Of a stretch of 64,000 nucleotides of DNA, positions 11,076 through 23,506 are shown piece after piece. The notes under the pieces are model-generated. The model did not search any database. It was not told the DNA's origin and saw only the letters and a program-made list of their open reading frames with translations. The translations under genes were made by a program, and so were the position numbers. This DNA is from Spizellomyces punctatus DAOM BR117 (taxonomy: Eukaryota > Chytridiomycota > Chytridiomycetes > Spizellomycetales > Spizellomycetaceae), in the NCBI RefSeq assembly GCF_000182565.1, contig NW_015971537.1:1089299-1153298 (forward strand). Reading direction: 5' to 3'. The first letter of the stretch is position 1, and each line of letters starts with the position of its first letter.

Positions 11076-13130
11076 TTGGGGTGTGGAAAACGATCGCAGA
11101 AGACGTCTACGTTGGGTATGTCTTCCAAACCTCTAAACGTTGCCGATTCTCAGAACTCGTTGAGGACAGAAGGACGACCCGACGGGCCAGCTTATGGGAG
11201 TTACGCGGGTCTCCCCGGTGAACCGTTGATAACGGAAGTGAATACCGTGGAAGGGAATGGTACCCGGAAGAGGCATGGAGAGAGGGAGCGAGGCAGAGAG
11301 AGCGGTGAGATTGGCGATAACCAAGCTGACTTGGTCCAAGAGTCTCAGGTCGCACTCCCACTTCCGGTATCAACAGGTGGTCAGTTCGCAAATGATGCAT
11401 CTGAGCAAGGACTCCTTGCCAAACCAGTATCGAGCAGAGATTGGCTTCGCCGACTTGAGGTCAAGGCGAGAATCCGCCCTGCAATAATCCAGCCCTTTCC
11501 AAAACTCTCTGCCCCGCTCTTTCCCAAACTCAGCTCGAAACTCACCAACCTTATGTCAATTGTCCCATCTAAATGGCGTTGGTTACCTTTCTGGCTCTAC
11601 GTAGCGTGCTGGATCATCATTGCTGCCGTTCTCATTCTGTTCAACAATTACAAAGCGACGACGATCGAGGGTACACCTTCTTACATTGGCTGCACAACCC
11701 AGCTATGGGCCTGGAATGTTGAAACATGTGGAACGGATGGCGTATATTGCAAACCCTTTTCAAATCAATCCTTCGTTGTCCGATGTCCTTCTCTGTGTCA
11801 TTTAACCTATAATCAGAATAAGAGGTGGTTGGGACCATCGCAGGTTGGCTTCATGCAGCCGTGGGTAGTTGGTACAGATGTGTATCGAGCCGAGAGCTGG
11901 ATTTGTCCTAGTGCGATTCATGCGGGATTAGTGTCGAAAAATCTGGGAGGGTGTGCGGTCGTCGAAATTGTGGGTGAAGCTACCGATTACCCTTCCACGA
12001 CTGCCAACGGCATGACATCTCTCGCGTTCGACTCTCGGTTTCCTAAATCATACCGACTCAAGCCGGTAGATTCGTCTTACTGCACTGATTTTTCGTGGGG
12101 CATCCTTCCGATCGCCATCATCCTCGTTGCACTCTTCCCCCTCGTCCATCCCTCAAAGGGTGCCTTTTTCTTTGCGCTCATCTCGGCCGGCTTCTGGCAT
12201 ATCATTTTTGTTGGCATTCCGATTCACGACGAGTCTTGGACAGCTGCTGCGTGGGGAACATACTTTGTAACACTCGGATTCGCTTACTTCTTGTACAAAG
12301 TCATTATCCGGGACACTATACCCTCACCCCCACACTTTCCGATCGACACCTTCTTGTTTACTACGCTACCCTTTTATCTTGCCCTCCACATGGAAATCCT
12401 AACGGCACCGCTAGCCAATTTCGGACTGACGTCCCGCGCATTTCGTGAACCGACGACTTTGATAGTCTTTATCGTTGCCGTGCCAGCGGTGGTGATATTG
12501 TGCTTGTTTCAACTGTGGTTTTTGCGGCGACATGGAGTGTTGGGATCATACCTCCTTGGATATGGGTTAGCTATAATCGCCTACTTCCTCCTCCCCTTCG
12601 TTTTGTTCCTGCACGTTCACCTCCATCATTATACACTCGGCGTGATTCTCCTCCCCCTTACACGCTTTGTTCAAACCCGTCCCACGCTTCTGATCCAGGG
12701 GTTCCTTCTTGGTCTCGTTGTTCAGGGTTTGGCACGGTGGGGTCCAGCGTCGCCCTTCGACACGTCGTTCCAGAACTTGAACGGAGATGAAGCCGTATGG
12801 ATTCCTCGGCCAGAGTTTACCATTGATCCGGCCGGCTTGGCTGCCAACGGGACTGTGAAATGGTCGTTTGGTATGGACTCCTTGTCAACCATACCCGATG
12901 GGTTACCCTACGATTCTTTTTCCCTTCTTTTGAACGACGTAGAAGTGTACAGAGGGGCGGAAAGCAAGTTTAACTTGAAGACCGTGAAGGCGGATTCGAA
13001 CCCAACGAGACCTTACTATGTTCGTGTGGCTTTCGTGCAGTCGGGTAGTGCGCTTGAGTATTCATATCCAGTGACAGTGAGAGGGAATGGAACGGTGACC
13101 TATCAGAATGGCACGGTAGTTTCTCTGTAG
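11076..13130 (+). CDS. LCCL-domain multi-pass membrane protein
   Basis: A single intronless frame of 684 codons. After about 165 residues of hydrophilic N-terminus comes a first membrane helix (LPFWLYVACWIIIAAVLILF). Then comes a Cys-rich lumenal or external segment (YIGCTTQLWAWNVETCG, YCKPFSNQSFVVRCPSLC, WICPSAIHAGLVSKNLGGCA) typical of LCCL domains in fungal membrane proteins. At least six further hydrophobic helices follow, then a C-terminal hydrophilic domain with three N-glycosylation sequons near the end. Function of fungal LCCL membrane proteins is not established. The start at 11076 is the first Met; a second in-frame Met lies at 11118. The gene is divergent from the HAD gene with about 210 bp between. 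Confidence 0.75.
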   Translation: MGCGKRSQKTSTLGMSSKPLNVADSQNSLRTEGRPDGPAYGSYAGLPGEPLITEVNTVEGNGTRKRHGERERGRESGEIGDNQADLVQESQVALPLPVSTGGQFANDASEQGLLAKPVSSRDWLRRLEVKARIRPAIIQPFPKLSAPLFPKLSSKLTNLMSIVPSKWRWLPFWLYVACWIIIAAVLILFNNYKATTIEGTPSYIGCTTQLWAWNVETCGTDGVYCKPFSNQSFVVRCPSLCHLTYNQNKRWLGPSQVGFMQPWVVGTDVYRAESWICPSAIHAGLVSKNLGGCAVVEIVGEATDYPSTTANGMTSLAFDSRFPKSYRLKPVDSSYCTDFSWGILPIAIILVALFPLVHPSKGAFFFALISAGFWHIIFVGIPIHDESWTAAAWGTYFVTLGFAYFLYKVIIRDTIPSPPHFPIDTFLFTTLPFYLALHMEILTAPLANFGLTSRAFREPTTLIVFIVAVPAVVILCLFQLWFLRRHGVLGSYLLGYGLAIIAYFLLPFVLFLHVHLHHYTLGVILLPLTRFVQTRPTLLIQGFLLGLVVQGLARWGPASPFDTSFQNLNGDEAVWIPRPEFTIDPAGLAANGTVKWSFGMDSLSTIPDGLPYDSFSLLLNDVEVYRGAESKFNLKTVKADSNPTRPYYVRVAFVQSGSALEYSYPVTVRGNGTVTYQNGTVVSL

Positions 13131-13264
13131 ATTTTTGACACATTGTACATAGCTTTATGACTTTTTGTTATTACAAACATGTTTTCACTACCAAGATGAT
13201 GATGGGCATAGTAGGACGTCCTCGCCTCATTTTATTGGGAGGGCGCCTTCATGATAGGAAACGC

Positions 13265-16200
13265 TCAATCATAGCGCCCGATAGTAACAGGCAATGCCAC
13301 CTCCTGCTCCAAAAACGTCGCGGGTTGCCTTAGTTCGCTTGTCATCAACAACGACGCTATCCTTCCCTGTGAGTCGTAACGGACAATGTCAGTCCACACA
13401 ACTGTAGTCCAGACAAGGCGCATTCGTACGTGCCTGTAATTGCAGATTCACCCGCTTGATGGTCTCGTACTTAGCCTCAATGGCCTTGATCCGTTCGCTG
13501 TTGCTAGTTTGAAGGAGTTGCACCGTAGAGCCCTAAACAGTCGTACCCGACACTTGAGGAAGAGCCAGTGGCAGTAGAATGAAGATGATTCTATATACCA
13601 GTTCCTTCGCATCTTTCTCCAGCTTTTCCATCTGCAATTCTAGTTGATTAGCCCTAATGCATGCCTGACCAGCAGTCTGAACATGGGTCCTGCGCCATAA
13701 CTGTAGTCAGAATCCAACACAGTGAGAAAGAAACTAGAACATGAGCGCACTGTATTTCAGCTTGCAATTTCTCCACCTCCCGATCCGCATCGGCCAGTTG
13801 CATCTGTAACCCCACCACTCGATCGACTAGTTGGTCTTTTTCGCGGGACCAAAGTTCTGCTTGGGCTTCAGTTCCTTCCCTATCACCCACTATGAGATGA
13901 ATTTCAACTGAAAGACGAAGATGGTGGGATGAGTCGTTACCGCGCTAAAACTCGTTTTGATAAGGCTTCAATGGTCTCTTCGCATTCTTTTAGTCTTTCC
14001 AAGTCAGGGGCCGTGACATCTATTTCTGTTTGAAGCTGGAAGATCCTGGATATACAGTGGTGAAAACCGAGTCGTCCATGGTATTTATTTCCATTAGCCG
14101 CTCACCTAGCATCAGCATCACCCGCTGATTTCCGCAATTCATCCATTTCCATATCACCTTTCCGAATCCCGTCCTTCAAGCGCGCCACCTCTGCTTTCAA
14201 CAAGACCGCTTCCTCCTTAGCGACACGCAATCGCCTAGAAAGCTCCTCTTCATATTTCCGCTGTCTCTCGCGGATGGACGAGGCTTCTTGGCGTTGACGA
14301 TTAAGGTTATCGTGGAGAAGACTTATTTCTTGATTCTGGATTTTAAGCTTTTCGAACTGTTTGCCATATATTGATTAGAAATTGAATGAGGAAAATGTGA
14401 CAGACTTGGTCACGTACGACAGATTGTCGGTCAGCCTCTTTTACTTCCTCCTGGATGTGGTCCTTTCGGAGTTTCCTAATGAATTGGATGTGATGATAGC
14501 GCAAGTAGAATTGGAAGTTGATGTCATTGAGAAGGAGGAGAAGCTGTAGCTTGAGGATGTCGACATGGGAGGGTGTGAGACACTGTTCCGGGGTACATGT
14601 TGGGAGGGTTGCCAGGGAATCCTACAGAGTAGGACGTTCTGCCTTTAGCGTACTTCGCTTCAACTGCTAGCGAACGACAACACGAACCTTATAACCGATT
14701 ATAGTCGTTCGCAATATGCGGTTGATGTTCAAAATGGCATTCAAGTCAACGCCAGCTTCGCCCACGTCACCCTGCGCCACCGTTTTCACCTTCTTTTGAG
14801 GCCCTATCGGTCTACCTTCAGGCTCGGCTGACACTCCAGGAACAGCATCTTCTGTTTCACGTGAAGAAGTAGGTTGTCTGACCTCAGCAGATGCGGTACT
14901 AGCACCATCACCCTGCAAGGTGGACTTGACGGCATTCACATCTAATATGGATTCCGATCCCCGATCCTTGAGCTTAGGCACAGGAGAGAGAATGGGGGCG
15001 ACATGCTCCGTGTGATCCAAGATAGTGAACCGTCTAATAGATTCCTCATTTCCTTCCTCAACGGAATGTATCGACACAGCACTTGGCTTATTATCGTTCG
15101 CTGCAGCTTGCAGACCAGAATAGCTGCGGAGCTCTAGGCTTTCGATTATAACGTCAGAGGGGTCCTTCTGAACCAGCTTGGACATTTCGCGCTCCTTCTG
15201 AGATGTCAAAAAGAGAAGATTTTGATGTAATCGGTGGGACTTTGAAAGTGTCTTATCGGGAATTTGATTCAGAAAGTAAACAAATCTCATACAACCATGC
15301 GGCCAGAAGCCTACCATCAACTTCTTGACAACAATATCATTCAAGTCCATATCTTCCATTTCATCAACTTGTTTCCTCATCTCCATAAACGGATCATCCG
15401 CAAGCTCAAAAGTTCCACTCAAGACCCCACTCTGATCTCGCCATTGGAAATCTGGTCTCTTCACCTCGTAAAACGCCCGTAAAAACTCTACGGTATTACA
15501 GGGAAAAATACCGTAGAGTAGCGTAAAGTAGTTCTCGATGGATTCTGCAATCGCGACGTGGGTATACTCTGTAAGAATAGTATCGACAGCTACTTGTGGT
15601 TCTTCAATTTCCGACCGATGAGTGACCTGATGCGATCGTTTGCTGGTGAGATTGAGAACAATCGAATAGGTGGATTCCCAATATACGAGCCGCAGCAGGA
15701 TAGCTAGTAGATCGTTCAGAGTATCTACTAATCGTCCTACAATTGACGGCATGAGGACGGTGAGGAACGTTACTATAGAGCATATAATTCCCGGATTGGT
15801 ATCTTTCTGTAGCACAATAATAGAAACGAGAAGTTAAACCTCTTCTTCGGGTATTCGGTTTTGACGGTCAGCGTCTATTTACCATGGCACTGCTCAAAAT
15901 GGTATGAAATAGTTTGCTTTCGTGGATATAGTAGAGTGGTGCTTCCTAGTATCATGTCGATATTGTGCGAATTACGTTAACAATATATGCATCATCAATT
16001 TCAAACTGGACACCCCACATACCTCACGCCGCCCAAATTTGATCAGAAACACAAGAACATGCATCCGATGTTGCTTGTTTACACAGTATTCATTCAACAA
16101 GTCAAAAAAGTCCTGTGCAAAGTATGCGCAATGTCAAGCCTCTTATTCAGGAAGAAATAAAAAAGCGGTATAGGGCACGCTGCCAGCACTTGGACAATAT

Positions 16201-17011
16201 TTGATAGAAGTGGGCAGCAATTGGTAAACTCAACGCTCTTGTAATGAGATCATTCCCAGAATCATCTGCAGGTAATCAGCTTTGGGTACGATATTACCTT
16301 TGGTCTTGCAACCCCAAATTGCATCAGGACTCGTTCCAAATTGTTTGCGCATACGGTATCCCAGAATGCTCCAATCTTTCTATTAGCCCGCTCGGAAATT
16401 GCTAAAGGTGTTACGCCGCCCGGGCCGTATTCTTTACTACTCGTCTGCCCTCGTTCCCAAACCAGAGCCCGCTCAGCCAAGTAGGACCCCACAATCGCAC
16501 GTCGAAACTGTTCAATTCCAGGCAGATTTCCCATATTCTGGGCCCATGACCAGTGCTCATAAGATAGCAATTCAACGGTAATATTTGTCACGCGATCCAC
16601 CAAAGGTTTCCATCTCCCTGCCGTTAGCACCGGTTTCATAAAACTCTCCCACCAATCTGCTATGAACCGTGATGGATCATATATGGGCAACAGCTTTTGT
16701 AACCATGCGACCAGAACCAGCAATTTTGTATCCTCCCCCGCGACCTGCTCTAAGTCCAATCGGTACACACCCCTATGCGATTGGGTATCTTTGGGGGCAA
16801 ATGTAGAGCGATAAAGAGAAACAAGTTCTGTTGCGAGTTTATCCGCAGAAGAATGGAACGTAGGTGGGGAGACGGGGTGGTGAGTTATGTAGTTGTGGAG
16901 TGTTGAGAATGTTTTGGATGCATCAATGCGCGGGGGAGTTTCGAGGAGAAGGTCGGAAGTAGATGCTTTCAGGTCACTGGCAATGAGTGCGAGAACGTCG
17001 CGGGTGGACAT
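13265..17011 (-). CDS. TSC1: Hamartin, TSC1 homologue (TSC complex scaffold)
   Basis: TSC1 with TSC2 forms the complex that switches off Rheb and so TORC1. The first exon (16298-17011) starts MSTRDVLALIASDLKAS; an in-frame Met 69 nt upstream is less likely. A 491-nt intron (15807-16297) joins ARPK to KDTNPGIICSIVTFLTVLMP. The hamartin domain continues through AESIENYFTLLYGIFPCNTVEFLRA. After a linker the next exon gives HVDILKLQLLLLLNDINFQFYLRYH, written here as one family landmark in pieces (QLLLLLNDINF, FIRKLRKDH). Long coiled-coil exons follow, for example EISLLHDNLNRQRQEAS and EVARLKDGIRKGDMEMDEL, with small introns between. The last exon ends in ALPVTIGRYD. Fission yeast keeps TSC1 while budding yeast lost it. 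Internal exon borders in the coiled coil were not all fixed. Confidence 0.82.
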
Positions 17012-17232
17012 TGAAAGAAAGTTGAAAGTGCAATGGCGAGAAAAAGTAGGTGAATGACAACGACCAGCCCACGGCGTCATTTAACCATATTTGGAACTCA
17101 TGAGGTGGCTGTGAACGTTAATAACACGCTCTCGTTCTCCCTTCTCGTTTCGCCCCATGGGCTCAATCTGCCATGCATCAACTCAAGGCGAGCGGAAAGT
17201 CACCAAGTCCGACGGGTTCTTTCATCGCAGGA

Positions 17233-19345
17233 ATGTCGTGGCGGGATTATGCGCCATTATTCCTCTTTGCATTTCTGGTCAAACTCTTCCTTATCCCGTC
17301 CTAGTGAGCTATCCAACTGTATCCCCGCCAGAAGATATAAGTCAAAGCACAACTAACCGCTCCTTTCCATATTACAGCCGCTCGACTGACTTTGAAGTTC
17401 ATCGCAACTGGCTGGCAATAACCCACAACCTCCCCAGTGCCAAATGGTATTACGAGGTAAGGGCGTTCGATGCAACTACGACGCTATTGGACTCGAACAT
17501 TTGAGACGTAGAATACCTCAGAGTGGACCCTAGATTATCCTCCGTTCTTTGCCTGGTTTGAGTGGATACTTTCCCATCCAGCGCAGTTATTCGACGCCAA
17601 GATGCTGGAAATTGATAACCTCCAGTATGCCAGCTCTGGTACTGTTCTGTTCCAAAGACTCAGCGTTATGGCGAGCGAGATGGTCTTCTTTGCGGGAGCT
17701 TTGAGGTGAGTGCCTTATTCTCTCATAGATTCTCCAGGTATCTCCATCTAACTAGATACCGCCACTAGGATAGTTCAACACGTTCGAGACAGGCGACATA
17801 GGCTCATATTCCTGGGGATCATTTTTTGGAGTCCGGGTTTACTGTTTGTGGACCACATCCATTTCCAATATAATGGGTTTCTGTACGGAATTCAGCTGTT
17901 TTCGATATCTGCAATGCTGCAGGTTTGTTACTTTCCTGCCGACATGCCATAGCGTTGAATGTTGTTATAAATACTTTAGTATCCAAGAATCAGCCAATTA
18001 TCGGCGCGATCCTCTTCGCAACAATATTGAACTTCAAGCACATTTACCTCTACCAAGCGCCAGCTTATTTTATCTATCTGTTACGGAGCTACTGCTTTCG
18101 CGCAGGTACGGACGACTTGGCCCTGTGCAAGACTTGGTAGCATCTGAGCTTACATTCGCGCCAAACAGACCGCTTCTCTTTCCCAAACTTCCTACTCCTT
18201 GGCGCGGCAACAATTGGAGTCTTCACAGCCTCATTCGGTCCCTTCATAGCCCACATACCACAGATCATAGCCAGACTGTTTCCCTTCAAACGTGGCTTAT
18301 GTCATGCATATTGGGCCCCTAATTTCTGGGCGCTGTATGCATTTGGAGATCGAGTTTTGATACATGGTGAGAGGTTCTACATTTTTCGACATGATCAACG
18401 GGGAACGAGAATGGTTGAACGATCGTTGTGTGCTATGGCAGTTGCTCGTATCATAGGCCTCAGCGCCGGCGTTGAAACCGCGTCATTGACCAGGGGACTT
18501 GTTGGAGATACAGTCTTCGGCTTCCTTCCGGATATCAAGCCGGTGCATACCTTGCTTTTGACTGTACTTTCTCAAGTGGTGCGGTCCCGTAATAACGTTC
18601 ACCGTTCTCCTCTACACTTGGCTAAAGTGTTGTTAATTCTAGCCCACACTGTGGAAACTTTGGTCCGATCCGACACCAGCGCGATTTATCGATAGTCTCA
18701 TTCTTTGCGGCTTTGGTTCATTTCTGTTTGGGTGGCATGTGCATGAGAAGGCTATCTTATTGGTGTTGATTCCATTGAGGTGCGTGTTCTTTGGTGAGAG
18801 CATATAATTCTCGTTTTGATGTTGGGCGGCTACAGTTTGCTGGTGAGGAAATCACCGGAATACGCACGAATCTTCTATGTGCTAGCCTGTACTGGTTATT
18901 ATTCGCTTTTCCCACTGTTGTTCAGACCAGCAGGTGAGTCCTACATGAGAAGGCGTCGTTGCTTGGTGAGGACTTAATTGTGCGACATTCAGAAACGGTT
19001 ATCAAGACCATCACGCTGGTTGCGTTTGCTTTGTTTGGACACCATTTCCTGGCGATGCTGCATAGCGTGCAGTAAGTGGTAGCAGTTTCGGTTCTCTCCC
19101 GAGCCTTGTCTCATGCAGGTCCTGACTTCTGCAGTGGAAAGTCCAGTTCCGACTTCCAAGTCCTCCCTTGGGAACGAAATTACCTCCAGGGCCTGATACC
19201 CCTGTTTCTGTACACAGAACTCATCCATCCAGTCTTCCTAGGCCCAGATAAATTCCAATTTCTCCCACTGATGCTGACATCTATTTATTGCTCAGTTGGA
19301 ATCCTCTATGGATGGGTTATATTATATCAGTTGGGTATTAGTTAA
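17233..19345 (+). CDS. ALG8: ALG8, dolichyl-P-Glc:Glc1Man9GlcNAc2-PP-dolichol glucosyltransferase
   Basis: This ER multi-pass enzyme adds the second glucose to the lipid-linked N-glycan precursor. The start [24 protein letters not shown] joins across intron 17304-17377 to [19 protein letters not shown] and then WYYE / [18 protein letters not shown]; the [14 protein letters not shown] and [10 protein letters not shown] blocks are diagnostic of the ALG6/ALG8 family. Later blocks: [70 protein letters not shown] and [18 protein letters not shown]. There are about ten introns of 55-90 nt. The donor near 17926 is ambiguous; GTTACT keeps the frame. The ALG8 call over ALG6 rests on the [10 protein letters not shown] and start-region wording. 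Confidence 0.88.
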
Positions 19346-19494
19346 GTAGAAAAATCCAAAAAAAAAGAAGACTATATATATACAAATTCCGAATTGTCCA
19401 AGGGACGCCCGCATCAGCCGATTTGGTTGACAACAAATGAGGTAATTATGAGTGTCCTTGCGAGGTTGTAGTGGCAAACAGGCGATTGACTAGA

Positions 19495-20327
19495 TCAACG
19501 TTTGGGTCGTCTCCTTGGGATAACAAGGGATGGACCTGCGATTGCCGCACACTCTGCTTGTATTTTGTTAGTAGAAAGATCATGAGTTTGCATCGGCAAT
19601 GAGTGTGTCACCTTTGGATCTTCCAAACTCGATAGGGAGTACATTGAGTGGTCCTCACGCCCCTCCTCCGAAAAGATACCCCTAATACTCTCACTGGATA
19701 GGTCTCGTTTTGACACTTCGGGAACTTTGTAAACGGGATCTGAGGAGCCACTCTGATGAGACCGAAGCCACATATGACCAGCATCATCGCAGTGAGCTGC
19801 CGTGGCAATTGTACGTACCACCCTTAACGAGCTTCATCTCAATCGTCACCTTGATGATCGAATTGACTCTTGATTCTTGCAGCAAATAACGCCTTGACGT
19901 TGATCGAGACGCTGCATATTCCGCAAGGTTAATTGAAACCATTCCAATGTCTTCGGTGCTTTTCCCGGCATTGACAGACTGTCGTATGTAGAGAATCAAT
20001 TCGCATGGAAGAAGGACGCCATCCTTTCCAATGATCATTGTCGGTTCAAGGCGGAAGGTACAGTCCCAAGAGGCGACATGCTCTTTTACTACCACTCTGT
20101 GCAGGGGAGAAGAGGAAAAGTTTGTTTATACTTGTGGTAAGGAGAAAGAGACATTGATAATTTCACCGTACTCACTTGTGGGTCAGCCCCTCATAGCTTC
20201 CACCATTCTTTAGTTTCCATTTAACAAAATAAAGTCCGCTAACATATGGGAGGTTCGTAAGGTCGTGGACATGACAGGTTGCTTCAAACTTGACTTTGCG
20301 GGACTTGGGGACGAAGAAGGAGGTCAT
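19495..20327 (-). CDS. EEIG1/FAM102-type protein with N-terminal C2 (NT-C2) domain
   Basis: The start MTSFFVPKSRKVKFEATCHVHDLTNLP, read in pieces, leads to YVSGLYFVKWKLKNG, KEHVASWDCTF, IGKDGVLLPCELILYIRQ, DIGMVSINLAEYA, RRYLLQESRVNSIIKVTIEM. This is the full NT-C2 pattern of EEIG1/FAM102 and EHBP1 proteins, a membrane-binding domain used in trafficking. A later exon adds a Ser-rich tail ending PRRRPKR. Met at 20429 is also in frame, giving 34 more residues; 20327 is preferred because the C2 domain normally sits at the N-terminus. At least two introns are needed. The membrane role is inferred from the family. Confidence 0.75.
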
Positions 20328-21084
20328 GGTCAAGAAAACTTCCGCTGGGATGTTCGGACGCTGGCCAGAGGTGTAAAGAAGGGAAAGCGGGGGAGGACCG
20401 AGTGTCCTCTTCGTCGATGGGTTTTGCACAGCCTCTGTGTCCTTCCTTCTTCCAAAGCGTTGATGGTCACGGCTTTTGAATTGTGCCCGTTGTTCGCCGA
20501 TTTAGTATCCGATGAATCAGCAACTTTTGATAAATGAGTGACGTTTAGGTTCGAATGGCTGGTTCAATCCATTCCCAAATCAAGGATGAGGTCTGAACTG
20601 TCGAATCGTTTGAGCTTTGTCGCCCTCCTTTTTTCTCAAGCCAACGACAGCTGCATTCCCTTCATTCCGAGGGTCCTCGGTCTTTGGTTGGGCTGTCAAA
20701 AGCTCCGCTTATATAGTGGTCGGAGAGCGGGGAAACCGGCTGTGTGTATATTTGTTTCATTCATCGCCTTTTTGAAAGCACGAAAGCCGCAAAACTGGCA
20801 ACTACAGCAGTGGAAATGAACTTGCGCTTTGAGAGTGACGCCTGGGCTCCCGCTCCAGTCCCAGTAGGGGAAGATAAGGTCTGGAGAGAAGTCGAACAGG
20901 AAAAGGAATGGTCAGAAAGAGCAAAAGGTGAGGGTCGATTAATGGTTCCGGCTTGTGCCGCCATCTCGATGGGGAAGGCAAGGTGGCACATTTGCCCTTG
21001 GGACCTTGCGACCTGTATGATGGTCGCCATGCGCAGTAAGATTCTCTCAAATAGGTGCTTACGTCCTTTCTCTGTATTTTAGAC
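20328..21084. other. Divergent intergenic region with possible 5' exon of the MDV1-like gene
   Basis: It lies between the NT-C2 gene (minus) and the MDV1-like gene (plus). A plus-strand open stretch from 20817 (MNLRFESDAWAPAP) could splice at CGCA then GTAAGATTC to the acceptor TTTTAG at 21082 and stay in frame with the MDV1 start. I see no family support for it. Confidence 0.35.
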
Positions 21085-23506
21085 ATGTCAGTGCCAGCCC
21101 TCAGTGGACTTCGACGTACGAGCTTTGGAGGCCTGGCACCAGCATTTCTGCAGCGAAAGGATTCCTCCTTGGAAAATGGCGTGAATCCGTGGAAATCCTT
21201 TCTGACAGCAGCATCCTCAACATCTCCTGTTAGTATGATACCGCATGACCTTTTCGCTGTTGGTCAAGGGGCAGCTGCGGTCCCAGCTGAAGTCGTTTCC
21301 GCCTTTGCGCGGCAATTCTCTGAAGCCGAGACGTCGGGAGATGAGTCTAGTGTGATCGAACACTCCGATGGGAGGTGAGTGTCCAGCGCATAGTATTTGG
21401 CCAGTGAACTCTGACAATTAACCATGTTCCTGCGCGATGCAGTGAGACGGGTTCTGTTAATCGGTCTCGATCGCGATCTCCTACTAAACCTCGGCGGAGG
21501 TCCTCCATAGTGTCCCTGAGGAGCCTACCCCGGGTTCCTGAACTTTCGACTGAACGTCCCATTTCTCCCCTTACCCTCGAGGATAATTCCGTACACTCTT
21601 CTACATCCACCCTCGTTGAGGCGACCCCGACATCCAACAGTGATACTTTGAAAGTACCAAGTGTATTTGAAAGCACTGATGATACAGCTGATTCAGATGC
21701 GGAAGAGTTGTCAACGGAGAGCTCTATTACATTTTATCAAGGTTTCCGTGCGCTTCACCCCAAGTTGGCAACGCCATCCAACCCATCATCACCTCGCTCC
21801 GTTGGCTTGAGACTCGGCCAATCGACCGAGTTGGATTTGCCACGATCTCCAAACCCCTCATACAGGGCCCCGCCGTCTGCCAAACACTTTCCAGAAAAAG
21901 CACGGATTCACGCGGCGTCCATCAATAACATTGCCCGACTATTTTCTGAACTGTTGAATGAACGTGACTCTGTGCTGCACGAAAGTGAAAGACTAGAAGG
22001 ACAACGGACGGCAATATCTGACGAGCTGAGACAAATTGAAGATCTCCTTACTGAGTTGGGACGACGAAAGCACGAATTGTCGGGCAAATTAAAACGAGTA
22101 GTTGAAAAGGAAGACAAAGTCAACCAGATGTTGGATGACCTGGACGCAAGGATATCGTCCATTGGGGATGAGACCATGTCGTTTGAGCGAACTATTCGCA
22201 CCTTAAAAGGTCGCTCAGCTTCGATTGCGGCTGATGTAGAGACGGATGATGAGGCCCCTGAGATACAGCCGAACACGTGCTATAAGACCCTCTATGGGCA
22301 TAGCGATAGCGTCGAATGCCTGGACTTTGATATGCCCTACGGAACATTGGTAACTGGATCCGCTGACAGGTCAGTAAGGGTGTGGGATTTGAGTAGCCAC
22401 CGATGTGCGGCTTTGCTGCAGGGCCATACTGGTAAGCATTCTGTTGTGATTGCGGTGCCCTAGAGCTTAATACTGAGCCACGACACGTCTAGGTTGGGTC
22501 CGAGCTGTGCAAGTGAAGGACCAAGTATTGATGTCAGGATCAGGGGATCACAGCATTCGTCAATGGAACCTTTCAAATCTGCCACCACTTCCAGCAGCAC
22601 CTCCTGGGAATCTTGCCTCATCCCCTTTCTATACACCAGAAGCTGATGAAGTTTGTGTACATATGTTCCGAGGGCATACTGGCGGAGTTGGCTGCCTGAT
22701 GTTCGATGACCAGTGGCTAGTCAGTGGGAGTGTCGACAAGACAGTTCGCCAATGGGATCGAGAGACCGGAAATGAAGTTGCGGTTCTGCGAAGTGAAAAA
22801 TGGGTGGATGGAAATCACATGGACAAGGTTGATCGGCTACTGATTGGAGACTTTCCCTCTATGGACGACCGATCCGGATTAGAGGAGGCCGAGGACGGCA
22901 AGGGCATTATTTCGAAACGTGGATTCAAGTTGTATAATGTTGGCGGGCATGTCGGTGCCTTGCAGTTCTGGCATCATGCTCTTGCTGCAGGTTATGGGGA
23001 CGGGGTCGTGCGACTGTGGGATTTGAGGACCGGCAAGTGCCACCGTGAGCTGGCTGGACATCTTGCGGCGGTTACCACCCTGAAATTTGATCAAGCACAT
23101 GTGATTTCGGGTAGTGTAGATAAAACGATCAAGGTAGGCTTCTTACAAAATGGTATTTATGTCTCAACTGTGCTAAGATCTCTTTCATGTAGGTGTGGGA
23201 TTTACGCACAGGAGAAGCTGTTGACGAAGTTCGATTTGACGGTTGTGTAAATGACCTGCATCATGACATGTTTAGGATAGTCGTAGCGGCAGGCTCCAAG
23301 GATGTGCAGGTACGGATTGCGCGTGTGAGGGTCAACCCTAGATCACACACACTCAAATATTCTCTTGAATTTAGATCTACAATCGGACGACATCCGTCAT
23401 CAAAAGTCTGGAAGGCCATTCAAAGCCTGTGCGATCGCTGCGACATATGGATGACACACTTATTTCCGGAGGGATGGATACCACTGTACGCATTTGGCGG
23501 ATCTAG
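21085..23506 (+). CDS. MDV1/CAF4-like WD40 mitochondrial division protein
   Basis: Mdv1 links the fission receptor Fis1 to the dynamin Dnm1 on the outer mitochondrial membrane. Five exons: 21085-21374, 21443-22431, 22493-23133, 23193-23309 and 23375-23506. The N-terminal 240 residues are Ser/Pro-rich. A coiled coil follows (about residues 250-340; for example ERLEGQRTAISDELRQIEDL), then a beta-propeller starting CYKTLYGHSDSVECLDFD with repeats such as LVTGSADRSVRVWDL, LMSGSGDHSIRQWNL, LVSGSVDKTVRQWDR, GDGVVRLWDLRTG, VISGSVDKTIKVWDL and a last blade ending TVRIWRI. Coiled coil before a WD propeller with this YKTLxGHxDSV entry is the Mdv1/Caf4 form. An upstream extension is possible. Confidence 0.82.

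Noticed and set aside
15922-16173. 83-codon plus-strand frame inside the long TSC1 intron
   Set aside because: No family match, biased composition, and no splice or start context that supports it.
20540-20575. tRNA-like T-loop GGTTCGAATGG
   Set aside because: No matching acceptor stem, D-loop or anticodon arm around it.
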